Shown here piece by piece: positions 42,516 to 54,117 of a stretch of 64,000 nucleotides of DNA (the stretch's first letter is position 1; each line of letters begins with the position of its first letter). The translations under genes were made by a program, and so were the position numbers. Below the pieces are notes generated by a model. That model had not been told where the DNA came from. It made no database searches and was given only the letters and a program-made list of their open reading frames with translations. Source of the stretch: Deroplatys truncata. Lineage: Eukaryota > Arthropoda > Insecta > Mantodea > Mantidae. Where the stretch lies: positions 35,827,501 to 35,891,500 of the forward strand of contig CM060989.1 in assembly GCA_030765065.1 (NCBI GenBank), read 5' to 3'.

Positions 42516-43805
42516 GTTTATTTATTTTTCCATTGTAGCTTAAGTCTCTGCATAAACTCAGTTCGAAGCTTAAGCTTAAACCGTAAAGCGGGCTAAGAGA
42601 CGTACTTTATCATCCTACCTGGAAAAGCATAGCTAGCCCTACCCGACCTCTGAAGCACCAGCTCATGTTTAGTATGTGATGGCGGCGGTTGGTATATTAC
42701 CGTCCAATAATCAACACCTTTCACCGTGACATTGTTGGCGAAGGTGGCAGCGTTAATTTCAAACGCCCGTCACAACTAGGAGAGAAAGTAAAAACCGATC
42801 TGTAGTAGCGAACGCCCCTAAAAAGCGAAATTCGAACAGCGGGATCTTTTCGCACCAATCTGAACGTTTCTTTGAGCGATGGAAACTATTTTCTAGCGTT
42901 CTCTTCAGCCAGGAATGCCAACCTAGCAATAAAACTGCCGTAGAAGGGAACGAGTCTAAGTCTCCAATGCAAAACCTGATATTGCCTGAAGCATTCTTGT
43001 GTTATATCGTGGAAACTCGCGACACAGACACTGTAGTGATGTTTTTTCTTTCTTTTTCTGTTTTTATGAATCTTTCGTTTAGATTCCACGGCTCTCATAA
43101 GGAAACTGCAGTCTTAGGCTGTAAAAAATAAAACATAACAGCCGTCCCTAGCGAGACAAGCGATATATTTGCCATACCCTGAGCCATCTCCTAATTGCGT
43201 GACAGTCGTTGGATGCTTTCAGCTGAGTGAGTTCTGTAAAGTGCAAAAATGGAGCGTCCGCACCCTGCAATTCAGAAACCCTAAGTGTTTTATCCCCTAA
43301 GAGAGAGAGAGAGCAAATTGAAATCACAAGCAGGTATACTTTTCAGACCGTTACATTCCAGTATCTCAGTATCATTGCTGCAAAAAAAGAATACTCCTAC
43401 CGGACACCAGAGAGCTGCCTGGTTGCAAGGGTCGTTCATCTCCCTCTCCGGACACGTAGTAGTCGATCGGGTATTCGAGAGAGGAAGTGTTAGGGACTTC
43501 TGGCATCTCTGTGATCCGTCTGCCTGTGGAAGGGGGAGTTCCGACTCCTTCAACTGTCGTGGTGCGTGCGCTGCGGACCCTGAGCACTTCTGACGTTACT
43601 AGAAGTACGCCAGCCGAACATTCGAGCCCCTCCCGACAGGGAGTTGTTTGGATTGGGTTGGACTCGGCGCGGCAGTATTTCCCGATACCCATGGCAAATT
43701 GGGCACGTTTGGGTGGTTTCCTGTTGTGAGACGCCTCAAGGTCCTCCGGTACCTCCCTGGATAGCCCTAGATCTTGTCGGCCCCACCGAGGTATTCGGTA
43801 GTCTT
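42516..43805. other. Unassigned, partly GC-rich sequence
   Basis: Includes the possible right TIR at 42572-42591. From about 43400 the composition becomes GC-rich, leading into the repeat at 43806. Overlapping frames on both strands (for example 220 codons at 43372-44034 on the minus strand) reflect GC-rich sequence lacking stops, with no domain that I recognise. Confidence 0.4.
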
Positions 43806-44000
43806 CCCTTTCGGGGGTTGACGCGCGTAAGTGGCGTATCCACTTCCACCCTGTAATGGGGAGGGGTCGGTAGGCAGTCAGGTGCCGGCCCATGGAAAAG
43901 CTCTCGGGGGTGGAAGTGTCACTTGGCTGACGCCCGCTCCTCTGGGTCACGTGGGGGTGCAGTCCCTTTGTGCTTATGCCCCGCTCGTTGGGGTACACCT
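43806..44000 (+). repeat. GC-rich repeat, family E
   Basis: Shares with 63114-63290 the words AGTGGCGTATCCACTT, CCCTGTAATGGGG, GGAAAAGCTCTCGGGGG, TGTCAC and GGGTCACGT. In both places it leads into strongly AT-rich DNA. Class unknown. Confidence 0.6.
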
Positions 44001-45667
44001 CGCATGATTCACCATAATGTAGTATATTATACAATAAGAATTTATTGCACTGCGAAGCTATAGAGTAGCAGATAAATAAGTAATTTAAATTTAAAAGTAG
44101 ATATAATAATAGCGAAAAGTGATGTGAAGTAATATGATGAAATTATTTAAAATGATAAATAAGTAAAATAAGGGAAAGTATAGGTGTAGAGGTGTATAAA
44201 TTATGTAGAATTTAATAAAATAAATAACATAAATATATAATTAACCAGATAAATAAATAATGATAATAAAGTAATTTAAATTAAATCAAGTAAGTAAAAA
44301 TAGCTTGATGATGTTAGATGAAGTGTTTAAAGTTATGATAAGAGTGTAAAACGTATAAGTAAAGTTGTATGGTGGAATGATTAGAAAATATAATTAAGTG
44401 TAATAAATATTGTAGTTGCATACAATACTTAAATAGTACATAAATTAAATAAAATTATACAAAAATAATAAAATAAGTAAATTAAACAATAATGGGGTTA
44501 AAAGATTACATAATGGCATAGTGAATATAGTTTTGAATGTTATATTGAAGTAACAGAATTTTAATACTAAAAAAGTTAATAATAAGTTAAATTAAGATAA
44601 AGAAATAAATTACACACATAAGTGCAGAACTCATATAGAAATATAAAATATGGAATATATTCGTATTGGATACCAGTACGTTTTACTGCCGGATACCGGT
44701 AGATAATATTAGATCTAGAATAAAGAGTTTAGTTAAGGGTAGTAGCTGGTTTCTAGTTACTTGTTTTTGCTGGCTTCCACTTTACTCAGGTGTTAGCAAT
44801 GTTCCGTTTTATTTTACTCTTATAAAATTGTTTTGTTTTGCTTTTATCTAGTTATAAGTGAAATGTGTAAAATGATAATGCATATGATATGTTTTTTTTT
44901 GGGTAAATGTGGAATAAAGTATAAAGGTTTGCAATGCATGTCCCGGTGTAGAAAACCGAGTACCGGAACATAGTATTTCAGGTTTTTATTTATTTATTTG
45001 TCCCTCTCGGTTAAAAAATAACTTTTGTTTGTTTCTTATAGTGTTAGTTTAGCAATGGAGGTACTGGATACGAGTATCTAAATTGTCAGTTTCTGACGCA
45101 CATTTTAGTTAGTAGGTCAGTTAGTTGGTTTTAATTAGATAGTGCTATCAGTTATTTTTACTGGCTACCAGCATAAATGTGATTGTTGAATATTTGTTTT
45201 GATTTAATAGGTGTAAATTTAATTTTTCTTTAGTTTACTTTTTTCTGTTTTCATTTTTTTAGTAGTTATAGTTAATTATCTGTATAATAATAATAATAAT
45301 AATAATGTGAGTGTTATTGTAATTAATACACTGAAAATTTGTTAATACACGTCTGGGTTTATATAACAAGATGTGAGGATGGAGTATTACGGATTTCATT
45401 TATTTATTTGTACCGCTTCATTGTACTCGTATATCCTATCTCAGTACCAATGTAGTAAAACGTCATAGCTATTAATGAAACATAGGGAAAGAATGATAGA
45501 AGTATAATTTTGGCGAAATGAACTTATAAGCAAAAATTGTGATTGATAACCAAATTTTACAGCGAGTATCAGTTATTTAGGGTACAATTTTACTATAAAT
45601 AGAAATATAGAAATAGAGATTAGTGTAGGGGTACCTAAATTCCAAATGATGTCCAAAATGATTTGTA
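44001..45667. other. Extremely AT-rich non-coding block
   Basis: About 1.6 kb of A/T-rich DNA with a poorly ordered AATAA/TAAATAA texture and a (TAA)n run at 45283-45306. GGATACCAGTACG near 44668 and GGATTCCAGTACT near 63630 suggest that the AT-rich blocks behind both family E copies are related. No frames of note. Confidence 0.45.
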
Positions 45668-45822
45668 AAACCTTTAAAAAAATCTTATGTGCTACATTCA
45701 CATAACTTTCTCTACCCTCTGTCGTTTATTAGTGAGTATACAAATTATTCTTACGAAAGCTAATTTTTCTGTCTGCTGCGTTGTAATCGAAATCAAATCT
45801 TTGCAGAAATACACATTTATTG
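45668..45822 (-). mobile_element. HEL-A repeat, first part, split by MITE
   Basis: Inverted 3' end AATCTTATGTGCTACATTCA, then ACTTTCTCTACC and TTTATTAGTGAGTATAC of the diverged subfamily. It continues at 46193 after the foldback MITE. Confidence 0.7.
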
Positions 45823-45826
45823 TATA

Positions 45827-46188
45827 CAGAGTGGATCATTTAAGTTGATACTGTACAATATCTTCAAAACTAAGCTTTGTAGAAAGAAATATCTTGAATA
45901 AAACTTGCGTGATAATATGGAGAAAAGTAAATGTCATTAGTCGTGTTTTGTTTGGAGGACCGTATGATGGCCATTCTGGGGTCAATTTAATTTCTGTAAA
46001 TGAAAACCTACAATTAGGGTCAATTTAAATTGACCCTAAAATGGCCATCACAACGTCCTCCAAATAAAACACGACTAATGGCATTTACTTTCCCCCATTA
46101 TATCAAGAAACTTTTATTCAAGACATTTATTTCTACCATGCTTAGTTTTGGGGATACTGTACAGTCTCAAATTGAATGATGCACCCTG
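45827..46188. mobile_element. Foldback MITE
   Basis: A 362 bp near-palindrome: the left arm (CAGAGTGGATCATTTAAGTT ...) pairs with the right arm (reverse complement CAGGGTGCATCATTCAATTT ...) over about 150 bp per arm. Shared blocks include ATTAGTCGTGTTTTRTTTGG and RTGATGGCCATT. It is flanked by TATA on both sides (45823-45826 and 46189-46192), consistent with TA or TATA targeting. The centre contains a direct AGGGTCAATTTAAATTGACC palindrome. No coding sequence. Confidence 0.85.
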
Positions 46189-46192
46189 TATA

Positions 46193-46870
46193 CAAAGGGC
46201 ACAGTGATAGTCAAATGTTTAAGAACAGGACTTTATATGTAGGCCTTAAAATACTATATTCTTTCCATGCAACTACGACAAACAACTGATTGTCGATAGG
46301 ACTTTAAAAGAATGACAAAGAATTGCACAATTCAAACCATTAATAACGGTTATGTCTGATCCACAAGAAAGTTATTTAAAATAAATTGTGTATTTTAAAG
46401 AGATGTATACTTTTTATGCAGTACGTTTTCATCTATCGGCAATGGAGGTTATACGTAGTTCCTTCCGAATGAAGAGGGCTTCATAAGCTATTCCTAGAAA
46501 ATTCAACATATGCATTTTACTTTACATATATCTAGTGTTTTTGATATAGGTATTTTAATCAAAATCGTTAGAGCCAGTTTTTATAAAATCAAACCTTTCT
46601 AAAAATGTTCCGTGTAAAGTGTAGCTGATGGCGGAGGGATTTCCTTTAAAATCTACGTGCCACATCTTTGAAAAGTATTAAACTTAAACACCAAGTTTGG
46701 TATTTATCCCACTTTTCATTTTTGAGTTATGTTTACACACATGCATACACACACAACACACACGGGCCATATTTTTAAAAATGCTTCTTTTTATTCAGGG
46801 GAGCTCAAAACATGTATTTTCGATAAAATCTTGGTGTGAATTTTTTGTGATAGAGAATGTAAAGACGTCT
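46193..46870 (-). mobile_element. HEL-A repeat, second part
   Basis: Continues the copy at 45668: CAGTGATAGTCAAATGTTTA to TTTTTTGTGATAGAGAATGT. CA tract near 46750. Confidence 0.7.
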
Positions 46871-47717
46871 TCAAGAAAATTAGCATCAAAAGTAGTTATT
46901 TCCTACTAAATGAATTAAAAGCATTTTAGTTAGTTTATATGGTGGAAACATTTCATATAATTATCGATATTGTTTTGATAAGCGCAAAGACAAATTCGTT
47001 TCTATTTATTCGGATCACTCGAAGGAGTGCCGTAATTTTTCATTCCCCTTAAATTGTAAAACTTTCCTCTTTTCGACAAAATAGTTGTTTTTCAGCACCT
47101 GTACTATAATCTTTATAACATGATCATCTGCTTATAAAGTTGTCTGGCTCTATTTCAAGAATGACAATCTTAAGGAAATAGTTTAGCGTTTTGCAGAGAA
47201 ACGGCATAGTTACGTTGATCTTTTTGTTGATTTAAGGATATAATTCTGGTTATTTTTATGTAGATGAAGGTAAACATGTCACAACTCTAAGCGTTTGGTT
47301 AATATTCCCTGTAAAGTTTAATGCAACGGGGCTCCTTAAATGGTATATCTGGGTAAATACAGTGTCTGGAGCATGCAACGGAGCTTCCTCCAGGGCAGCA
47401 GAGTGACAGCAAGGTTGGGGGAGAAGTTTTCCCCCGCAATTATTAAATTCCAGGTGGGTATGGATTAGAAAATCGATCTGGGTCACATCGATTTGCGATC
47501 GCTCGATATCGCCTGGGGAAATGCGAGGAATAGATTAAAGGAGGCATATTATCATCTTGTAGGGGTAACAACCCCTTCTACTGCAATGCATGTAGATTCC
47601 CATCTCCTTCTGCTGAAATGTTCACTGAGGGAAAAAATGATATCCTAGCACTCCCAGTTTGCCCACAACATTTTCGTTTTTCGCTAAGGCTTTGTGATTT
47701 AGTGGTTTTGGAAGGAA
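46871..47717. other. Unassigned non-coding sequence
   Basis: Nothing supported. The minus-strand frame 47256-47486 has no recognisable domain. Confidence 0.5.
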
Positions 47718-48545
47718 AATAGTCTGATATGTTACATTCACATGAATTTCTCTACCGTCATCGCTTATTAGTGAGTATATAAGTTATTTTTACTAAAGCA
47801 TATTTTTCCATTTTCTTCATTTTAATCGAGACAAACCTTTTACAGAAATAGCTACATTACACATGTCGTTATAGATACAAACGGAACAGCGATAGTCAAA
47901 TATTTAAGAACTGATCGCTATGTACTGGCCTTAAAATTCCATACTCTTTTTATGCAATCAAGAGAAACAACTGAAAATTGACGTGACTGAAAAGAATGAT
48001 AAAGTATTGAACAATCTCAGTCATTAATAACTGATATATCGGAAATGATTTATGCTACAAAAAACATTATTTGAAATAAATTGTGTGTTTTAAAGAGATC
48101 TACATTTTTATGTAGTACGTTTTCGTCTATCGGTTAACTGTAGTACGATTTATGCAAATTTATACAAAATTCCTTCCGAATGAAGATGACTTCACAGAAA
48201 ATTTAAGATATACGTTTTATTTGTCATGTAAAACGTTTTTAATATATGGATTTTAATAAAAATTGTTACACGTAGCTTTTAGAAAATAAAACAATTTTTA
48301 GTAATGTTCGATGTAAAGAGTGGTTTGGGGTGGGGATTTTCTTGAGAATCTTCATGACGCATCTTTCGAAGATACTGAACTTAAGTACCAAGTTTGGTGT
48401 TTATCGGACTTCTCGCTTTATCGTACTTTGCTTTTTATTCGGATTCAATGGGCTTCAAAGCATGTATTTCCGGTGAAATCTCGGTACCAAGTTTTTGGTG
48501 GAATACAATACCTTCTCTACCTACTTTGCACACGGTATAAAAAGT
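47718..48545 (-). mobile_element. HEL-A repeat, diverged subfamily
   Basis: From AGTCTGATATGTTACATTCA to CTACTTTGCACACGGTATAA. The central CA tract is deleted (near 48430). It keeps CATCGCTTATTAGTGAGTAT. Confidence 0.75.
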
Positions 48546-48767
48546 AAAAATGCTTTATAACATTACACAGAATTGCCCAGAATAGATAGTATATAGCTTT
48601 TTAAAAGCCATTTATAAAATGCTATATATAATTCAAGGGAACTAAGTATCATGGTTCTAGGAAATGCTAGGTAGTGTTCAATAGAATTGATGTATCTATC
48701 TGTATTCATAGAGAACATTTAAGTGGAGACTACAAAATGGAAAAAAATTGTCAAAAATGACATTTCT

Positions 48768-49595
48768 ACTTTCTCTACTACCTACATAGTAGTAAAGAAA
48801 GGTATGGCATTTCACCGGAAATTCTATAACGATATTTCATCGAAAATACATGTTTTGAGACCCCCTGAATAAAAAAACGTTTTTTAAAAAAAGGCCCGTC
48901 TGTGTTAGCGTGTGTGCGTGTGTATGAACAGCATAACTCAAAAATAAAACCTCGGGTAAATACCAAACTTGGTATTTAGGTTCAGCACCATTCAAAGTAG
49001 CAACACAAAGATTTTCAGGAAAATCCTCCACCCCAAACTACCCTTTACATAGAACATTTTTCGAAAGTTTGATTATCTGAAAAATGGCGCTAACGACTTG
49101 ATTAAAATACAAAATATTAAAGATATTTTCATAACAAATAAAATCTTGAATTTTGTGAGAGTCGTCAGTGAAGTCCTCTTCATTCGGAAGGATCTTTATA
49201 TAATCTTGTAAACGTTACGTCATAGACGCAAACGTACTAAAAAGGAAAAATGTAAATCTCTTTGAAACACACAATTTATTTCAAACAACTTTTGTTGTGA
49301 CACCAGCCTTTTCCGAAATATCCGTTATTAATGGTTCGAATTGTTCAATAATTAAGCTATTCCTTTAAACTCCTGTCGATTTTCAGTTGTTTCTGGCGAT
49401 GTCATGGAAAGAGTATGGAATTCTAAGGCTAGCATATAGTGTCCAGTTACAAAACATTTGACTATTGCTGTTCTCTTTGTATCTATAACGAAATGTGTAA
49501 TGTAGCTATTTCCGGAAAGGTTTATCTCGATTAAAATGAAGTAGATACGAAAATAAACGTTCGTAAGAATAATGTGTATACCCACTAATAAGCGA
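48768..49595 (+). mobile_element. HEL-A repeat, first part, split by mariner
   Basis: Starts TTCTACTTTCTCTACTACCT and runs to CCCACTAATAAGCGA, where a mariner sits at a TA. It resumes at 50891 with CAGAATAGAGAAAGTCATAT. Confidence 0.8.
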
Positions 49596-49597
49596 TA

Positions 49598-50888
49598 CGA
49601 GGGGCACTATTTATATTTTGAGCCTAATAATTAAAACAAAGCAATTTCTGATTGAAAACTGCTTTATTGTTTTTCAAAATATTCTCCTTTATGATCAATA
49701 CACTTTTGCATCCGTTTGAACCATTTGTCAAAGCATTTATTTCAGTCTTCTTGAGACACCTCCAAAACATGGTTTTTGAAGGCATCAACGGCTTCTTCTG
49801 CTAACGAAAATCGTTGTCCACGCAATTTATTCTTGATGTTCGGGAACAAAAAGAAGTCATTGGGTGCCAAATCAGGACTGTATGGCGGATGACCCATCAA
49901 TTCGATTTTTTGAGCCTTCAAATACTCTGTTGTTAGACGAGATGTGTGTGCGCTCGCATTGTCTTGATGAAGAACGATCCTACGGTTCTTGTTGGTTTTC
50001 CTTACTTCACCGAAGACTTCCGGCAAACAAATGGTTGTGTACCATTCGGCATTGACCGTTTTACGTTCCTCTAAAGGCACTGTTGCCACATGGCTAGTTT
50101 TTCTGAAAAAGCAGGTGACCATTTGGTTCGAAGTGCTTCGAATGCGAACTACTTTTGTTGTGTTTGCTTCATCTTGAAACACCCATACAGTCGACTGCTG
50201 TTTACGTTCCGGCTCATACACATAGATCCATGATTCGTCACCTGTTACAATCTTATATACGTCTTTTGAGACACCGCCATTGTATTTCTTGAGCATTTTT
50301 GTACACCAATCGACACCAGCATCTGTTTGAGAGTGCGTCAAATTATGTGGGATCCAACGAGAGCAAACCTTTTTCACGGCTAAATAATCATGCAATATTT
50401 TATATATGCTGGTGGAACTAATGCTTAGGGTTGCCTCAATCTCACAATATGTCGCATGACGATCTTTCATTATTAGTTTTTCCACAGCATCAATGTTTTC
50501 TGGCAAAACAACTGATTTTGGACGACCTTCACGAACTTCATCATTGAGCGAACGGCGGCTACGATTAAATTCGTTATACCAGCATTTCGCAGTGACAAAG
50601 GATGGAGCTTCGTCGCCAATGTGGAAGTTAGTTGATTGATGCACTCTTGTCTTGATAATCCACGTCGAAAGTCGTAATAAATCATTGCACGAACATTTTC
50701 ACGAGTTAATTCCATGTTTTTGTTGATACACAATTTTCAAGTTAGTGTAAACAAAACAAATGACGCTCTATTGACAAAATGTTTGAAGTAGATTATGGTA
50801 AAAAACGTTAAACTTTTCGTTGGAAACGTCAGATGGCACTTACAACATTCAGGGTTGTCATGGCTCAAAATATAAATAGTGTCCCTCG
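49598..50888 (-). mobile_element. mariner transposon, nearly complete
   Basis: 1,291 bp with near-perfect inverted ends: CGAGGGGCACTATTTATATT on the left, and the reverse complement CGAGGGACACTATTTATATT on the right, both followed by TTGAGCC. TA is duplicated at 49596-49597 and 50889-50890. Length and structure fit a full mariner. The transposase is broken at two points only. It is nested in a HEL-A copy. Confidence 0.95.
49664..50715 (-). pseudogene. mariner transposase (D,D34D), two lesions
   Basis: The family cuts and pastes its own DNA at TA sites through a DD34D catalytic triad. The N-terminus starts MELTRENVRAMIYYDFRRGL at 50715. The main frame runs from about 50620 to 49742 and holds the linker REGRPKSVV, catalytic VTGDESWIY, LHQDNASAHTS and YSPDLAPNDFFLF. 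Exactly 34 residues separate the second and third Asp. One base is missing near 50618 (between SRQECINQLTS and GDEAPSF). A TGA at 49742-49744 replaces the Trp expected before KCF. The same frame then continues KCFDKWFKRMQKCIDHKGEY to TAA at 49664. Other substitutions may exist, so the protein would be inactive as it stands. Subfamily not assigned with confidence. Confidence 0.92.
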
Positions 50889-50890
50889 TA

Positions 50891-50925
50891 CAGAATAGAG
50901 AAAGTCATATGGATGTAATAGCCAG
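50891..50925 (+). mobile_element. HEL-A repeat, 3' end after mariner
   Basis: CAGAATAGAGAAAGTCATAT completes the copy at 48768. The hairpin region is decayed. Confidence 0.65.
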
Positions 50926-52000
50926 GTTTGTTTATTTATTACCTGATGGTGTGTGCTCTACACTTTCCCAAGTGCTGTGCTAACATACAATATACAGTAG
51001 GGAGGACAGTAAAATAGAGTTGGTGTTAATTTACCATTTTTAATAATCAATAATAACACTTTACAGTGATAGCACACTTAGAACAGAACAACCTTACGTT
51101 ATTTCAAATATTATTGAAAACTAAGTAACTGCAATTAAAGATGAATAAATATTTCATACCCCATTCTAGATGTCTAAGGAATCAAGGACGCGCACCCAGT
51201 TGTCCATGCCTCTTATATATCTGTATTCATAATCCATGTCTTTTACTTCAAATCCTTGAAATACTGAATCTCTATTATCATCCATATTATTATTTTCAAA
51301 ACGACCTGCCTTTTTGATGAAAAAGAATACGGTATACAGCTTAATATAATTCAATGAAGGTAAAGAAATACAAATGGAAACATTTACACTGCATCAAATG
51401 TTCAAATAGACTCCAACACAATTTTTACTTTAACCACTTTATCGTTTAGTACTACTCACACTGTCCATTCAACACTTCTTTTTATCACTGTATACTTGAT
51501 GAAAGTTAGTGGGTAGAGCTATAACAATAGCATCAACGTCCATCCCAACACATAAATGGTCGGTTCTTCCTGCCTCAAGAAGCTCTGCAGGTCAGCTGCA
51601 GACGGTGGTTGGTAGTCAGGGGGTAGTAAAACTAGCCCATTATCAGCCATCCCAATGCAGGTCTTCTGGCATAAGGAGGAATATGCCAAGATTATTGGGA
51701 TGGTCACTGTGGTAGACACTGTCTTTGAGTCAGTGCCTTACTGAGCCATCGTATTAGACAACTGTTGAATTGGCAGCATTGTGTTACCGAAAATCCGAGG
51801 CGACGAAGGGCAAGTTCATTGGAATTGTTTTACTTTTATTAATAATCAGTTAAAAAAAATAAAACGCACGACCGTCTCGTCTTTTCAAAATAGTCCTTCA
51901 TTCTATAATAATGCACTTCACACATTCATATCGCAGTATACTATCGTCTGTTTAAACTATTAAAGCTAAACTACTAAAAGTGTTTTCAAGAATCAGCAAT
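50926..52000. other. Unassigned sequence with a possible tRNA-like segment
   Basis: The minus strand near 51690-51760 reads GATGGCTCAGTAAGGCACTG and can form a CACTG/CAGTG stem, faintly like a tRNA D and anticodon arm. There is no convincing B box. The rest, including the frames at 51509-51719, shows nothing supported. Confidence 0.3.
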
Positions 52001-52004
52001 ATAT

Positions 52005-52438
52005 AGTGGCATATTAATAATTTGGGGGTTTCATTGTCATTACCAAACAGTGTCGTTTTCCATTGTCATTACCAGACATATTGTTGTTTTCGTCTCAGTC
52101 GGTTTTGCTAGTCAGAGTGGTGGGGATAGCGTCAGTCTTGCTGAGTATTCAGTGAGAGGCGGATCGCGCGAGAAAGCTAGCCTTTGGATCGGTGAACATC
52201 TTCCCTCGCCTTTCATGTGTAATAATGTAGGAACCCCAAGCGGTTGAGAAATAAATCTAGGAATGTGTAAGTAGATTTGTGTTATGGATTTTGTACAGTG
52301 AAAACCTACAGTTTCCTCTTAACCCCACAACACGTTTCGGTCCTCCGCAGCCAAGTGAGTATACGTCCCTAAATGTACTAAAAATTAATTTAATTTTTTT
52401 TTCATGTGAACCTTTAAGCCTCTACCCAGCATGTAACA
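52005..52438 (+). mobile_element. Solo LTR, family LTR-3
   Basis: Plus-strand copy of 2875-3302: AGTGGCATATTAATAATTTG (expected TG start changed) through TTGAGAAATAAATCTAGGAA to CAGCATGTAACA. It is 434 bp, flanked by ATAT (52001-52004 and 52439-52442). The HEL-A copy that follows (52443) suggests it also inserted into that repeat. Confidence 0.8.
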
Positions 52439-52442
52439 ATAT

Positions 52443-52815
52443 GCAGTAAACTTTGTATATCGCTTAATGTATACCAGCTATACACAATTATACAAAATTC
52501 CTTCCGAATGAAAAGGACTTTACATAAAAGCCAGAAAATTCAAGATATACATTTTATTTGTCATGTAAGTATTTCTAATATATGGTATTTTAAGAAAAGT
52601 CGTTAGGGACGTTTTGGAGAAAATAAAAAATTTCGAAAAATTGTTTCATGTAGAGTGTAGTTGGTGTGGGGAAAGTTTCTTGAAAATCTTCGAGTCTCAT
52701 CTTTGGAAGGTACTGAACATAAATACCAGGATTGGTGCTTATCCAACTTTTCGTTTTTGAGGTATGATGTTCACATACATACTGACACATACACACAGAC
52801 AAAAATACGCAGTTT
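52443..52815 (-). mobile_element. HEL-A repeat, 5' half
   Basis: From TGCAGTAAACTTTGTATATC to the CA tract near 52785. It stops in the tract, and another copy begins immediately with its 3' end. Confidence 0.7.
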
Positions 52816-53670
52816 TTTTAAACAAAATCTGATGCAATACATTCATTTTTCCTACCCACTATCGCTTATTAGTGGGTATACAAAATATTCTTTCTAATCT
52901 CATTTTTCTATCTATTACACTTTAATCCAAATGAACCTTTGTAGAAACAGCTGCATTACACATTTCGTTATAGATACAAAGAGAACAGCTATAGTCAAAT
53001 GTTTAAGAACTGGACGCTATATACTAGTCTTAATATTCCATACTGTTTCCATGCAATCGCGAGAAACAGCTGAATGTTGACAGGACTTTTAACTGAATGA
53101 CCAAGAAATTAACAGTTCGAACCTTCTATAACGGATATCTCAGAAATGGCTTATGCCACAAAAAATGTATTTGAAATAAATTCTGTGTTTTAAAGAGATC
53201 TACATTTTTTGTGCAGTACGTTTTCGTCTATTGCTTAACGTTTACCAGTTATACAAGATTATACAAAACTCCGTCCAAATGAAGAGGGCTTTACAAGCTA
53301 TTCCCAGAAAAGTCAAGATATACATTTTACTTGTCATGTAAATATCTTTAATATATGGTATTTTAATCAAAATACTTAGAGCCAGTTTTTAGTAAATCGA
53401 AATTTTCTAAAAAATCTTCCATGTGAAGGGTAGTTTAGAAAATCTTCCATGTGAAGGGTAGTTTGGGGTTTCTTGGATTTTCTTGAAAATCCTCGCGTCA
53501 CATCTTTGGAAGATACTGAACTTAAATACCAAATTTGGTGCTTATCTGACTTTTCGTTTTTGGGTTATGTTGTTTACATAGACACACACATTTTTCTGAA
53601 AAAAAGTTCCTTTTGGATTCAGGGGCCTCTAAACATGTATTGCCAGTGAAATCTCGACATAGTAATGGAT
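52816..53670 (-). mobile_element. HEL-A repeat, diverged subfamily
   Basis: Inverted 3' end AAACAAAATCTGATGCAATA to TGAAATCTCGACAT. A local duplication of AAATCTTCCATGTGAAGGGT occurs near 53410-53470. The 5' terminus is missing. Confidence 0.75.
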
Positions 53671-54117
53671 AAAATAAAACTATGCATAATTTAGTACTGA
53701 CTTTCTACTCTACAATTTCCTGCACACTGTATTTCCGCACCCTGGTAGCTGCTATAAGGCAGAAAAGAAATAGAAAGCGAAGCAGTAAAGAAACGAAAGA
53801 ATAGAAAAAGAAAGCGGAATGAAGAAGAGGACCTGTCTGTTCCTGACACAAAATGAGCAACGGATCCCGTTAAATTGGAAAGGACGCAATTACTGCGCAC
53901 GCCAGTTACGATCTCATTTATTGGAGACACGCTGTTAGCTCTGGGCAGAGGGCGCCTGATCTCAGAGCAAATTGTCAATAAGCACAAGAAATAGAGCCCT
54001 ACATTTTCTTGTTTATACAAGTTACTCCACTTAGTTCCAGGTTCAGCACGATTACGCCACTTACCTCTTTGCTCTAATCATTGCATGCAGTCCCTCTCAA
54101 CAGTAATGAAGCTAAAT
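53671..54117. other. Unassigned non-coding sequence
   Basis: Nothing supported. The 109-codon minus-strand frame is T/C-rich and has no domain. Confidence 0.45.

Noticed and set aside
43372-44034. 220-codon minus-strand frame as a gene
   Set aside because: GC-rich repeat lacking stops by composition, with comparable frames on the opposite strand and no recognisable motif.
51690-51760. tRNA-derived element on the minus strand
   Set aside because: There is a D-arm-like word and a 5 bp stem but no B box, which is too weak to call.
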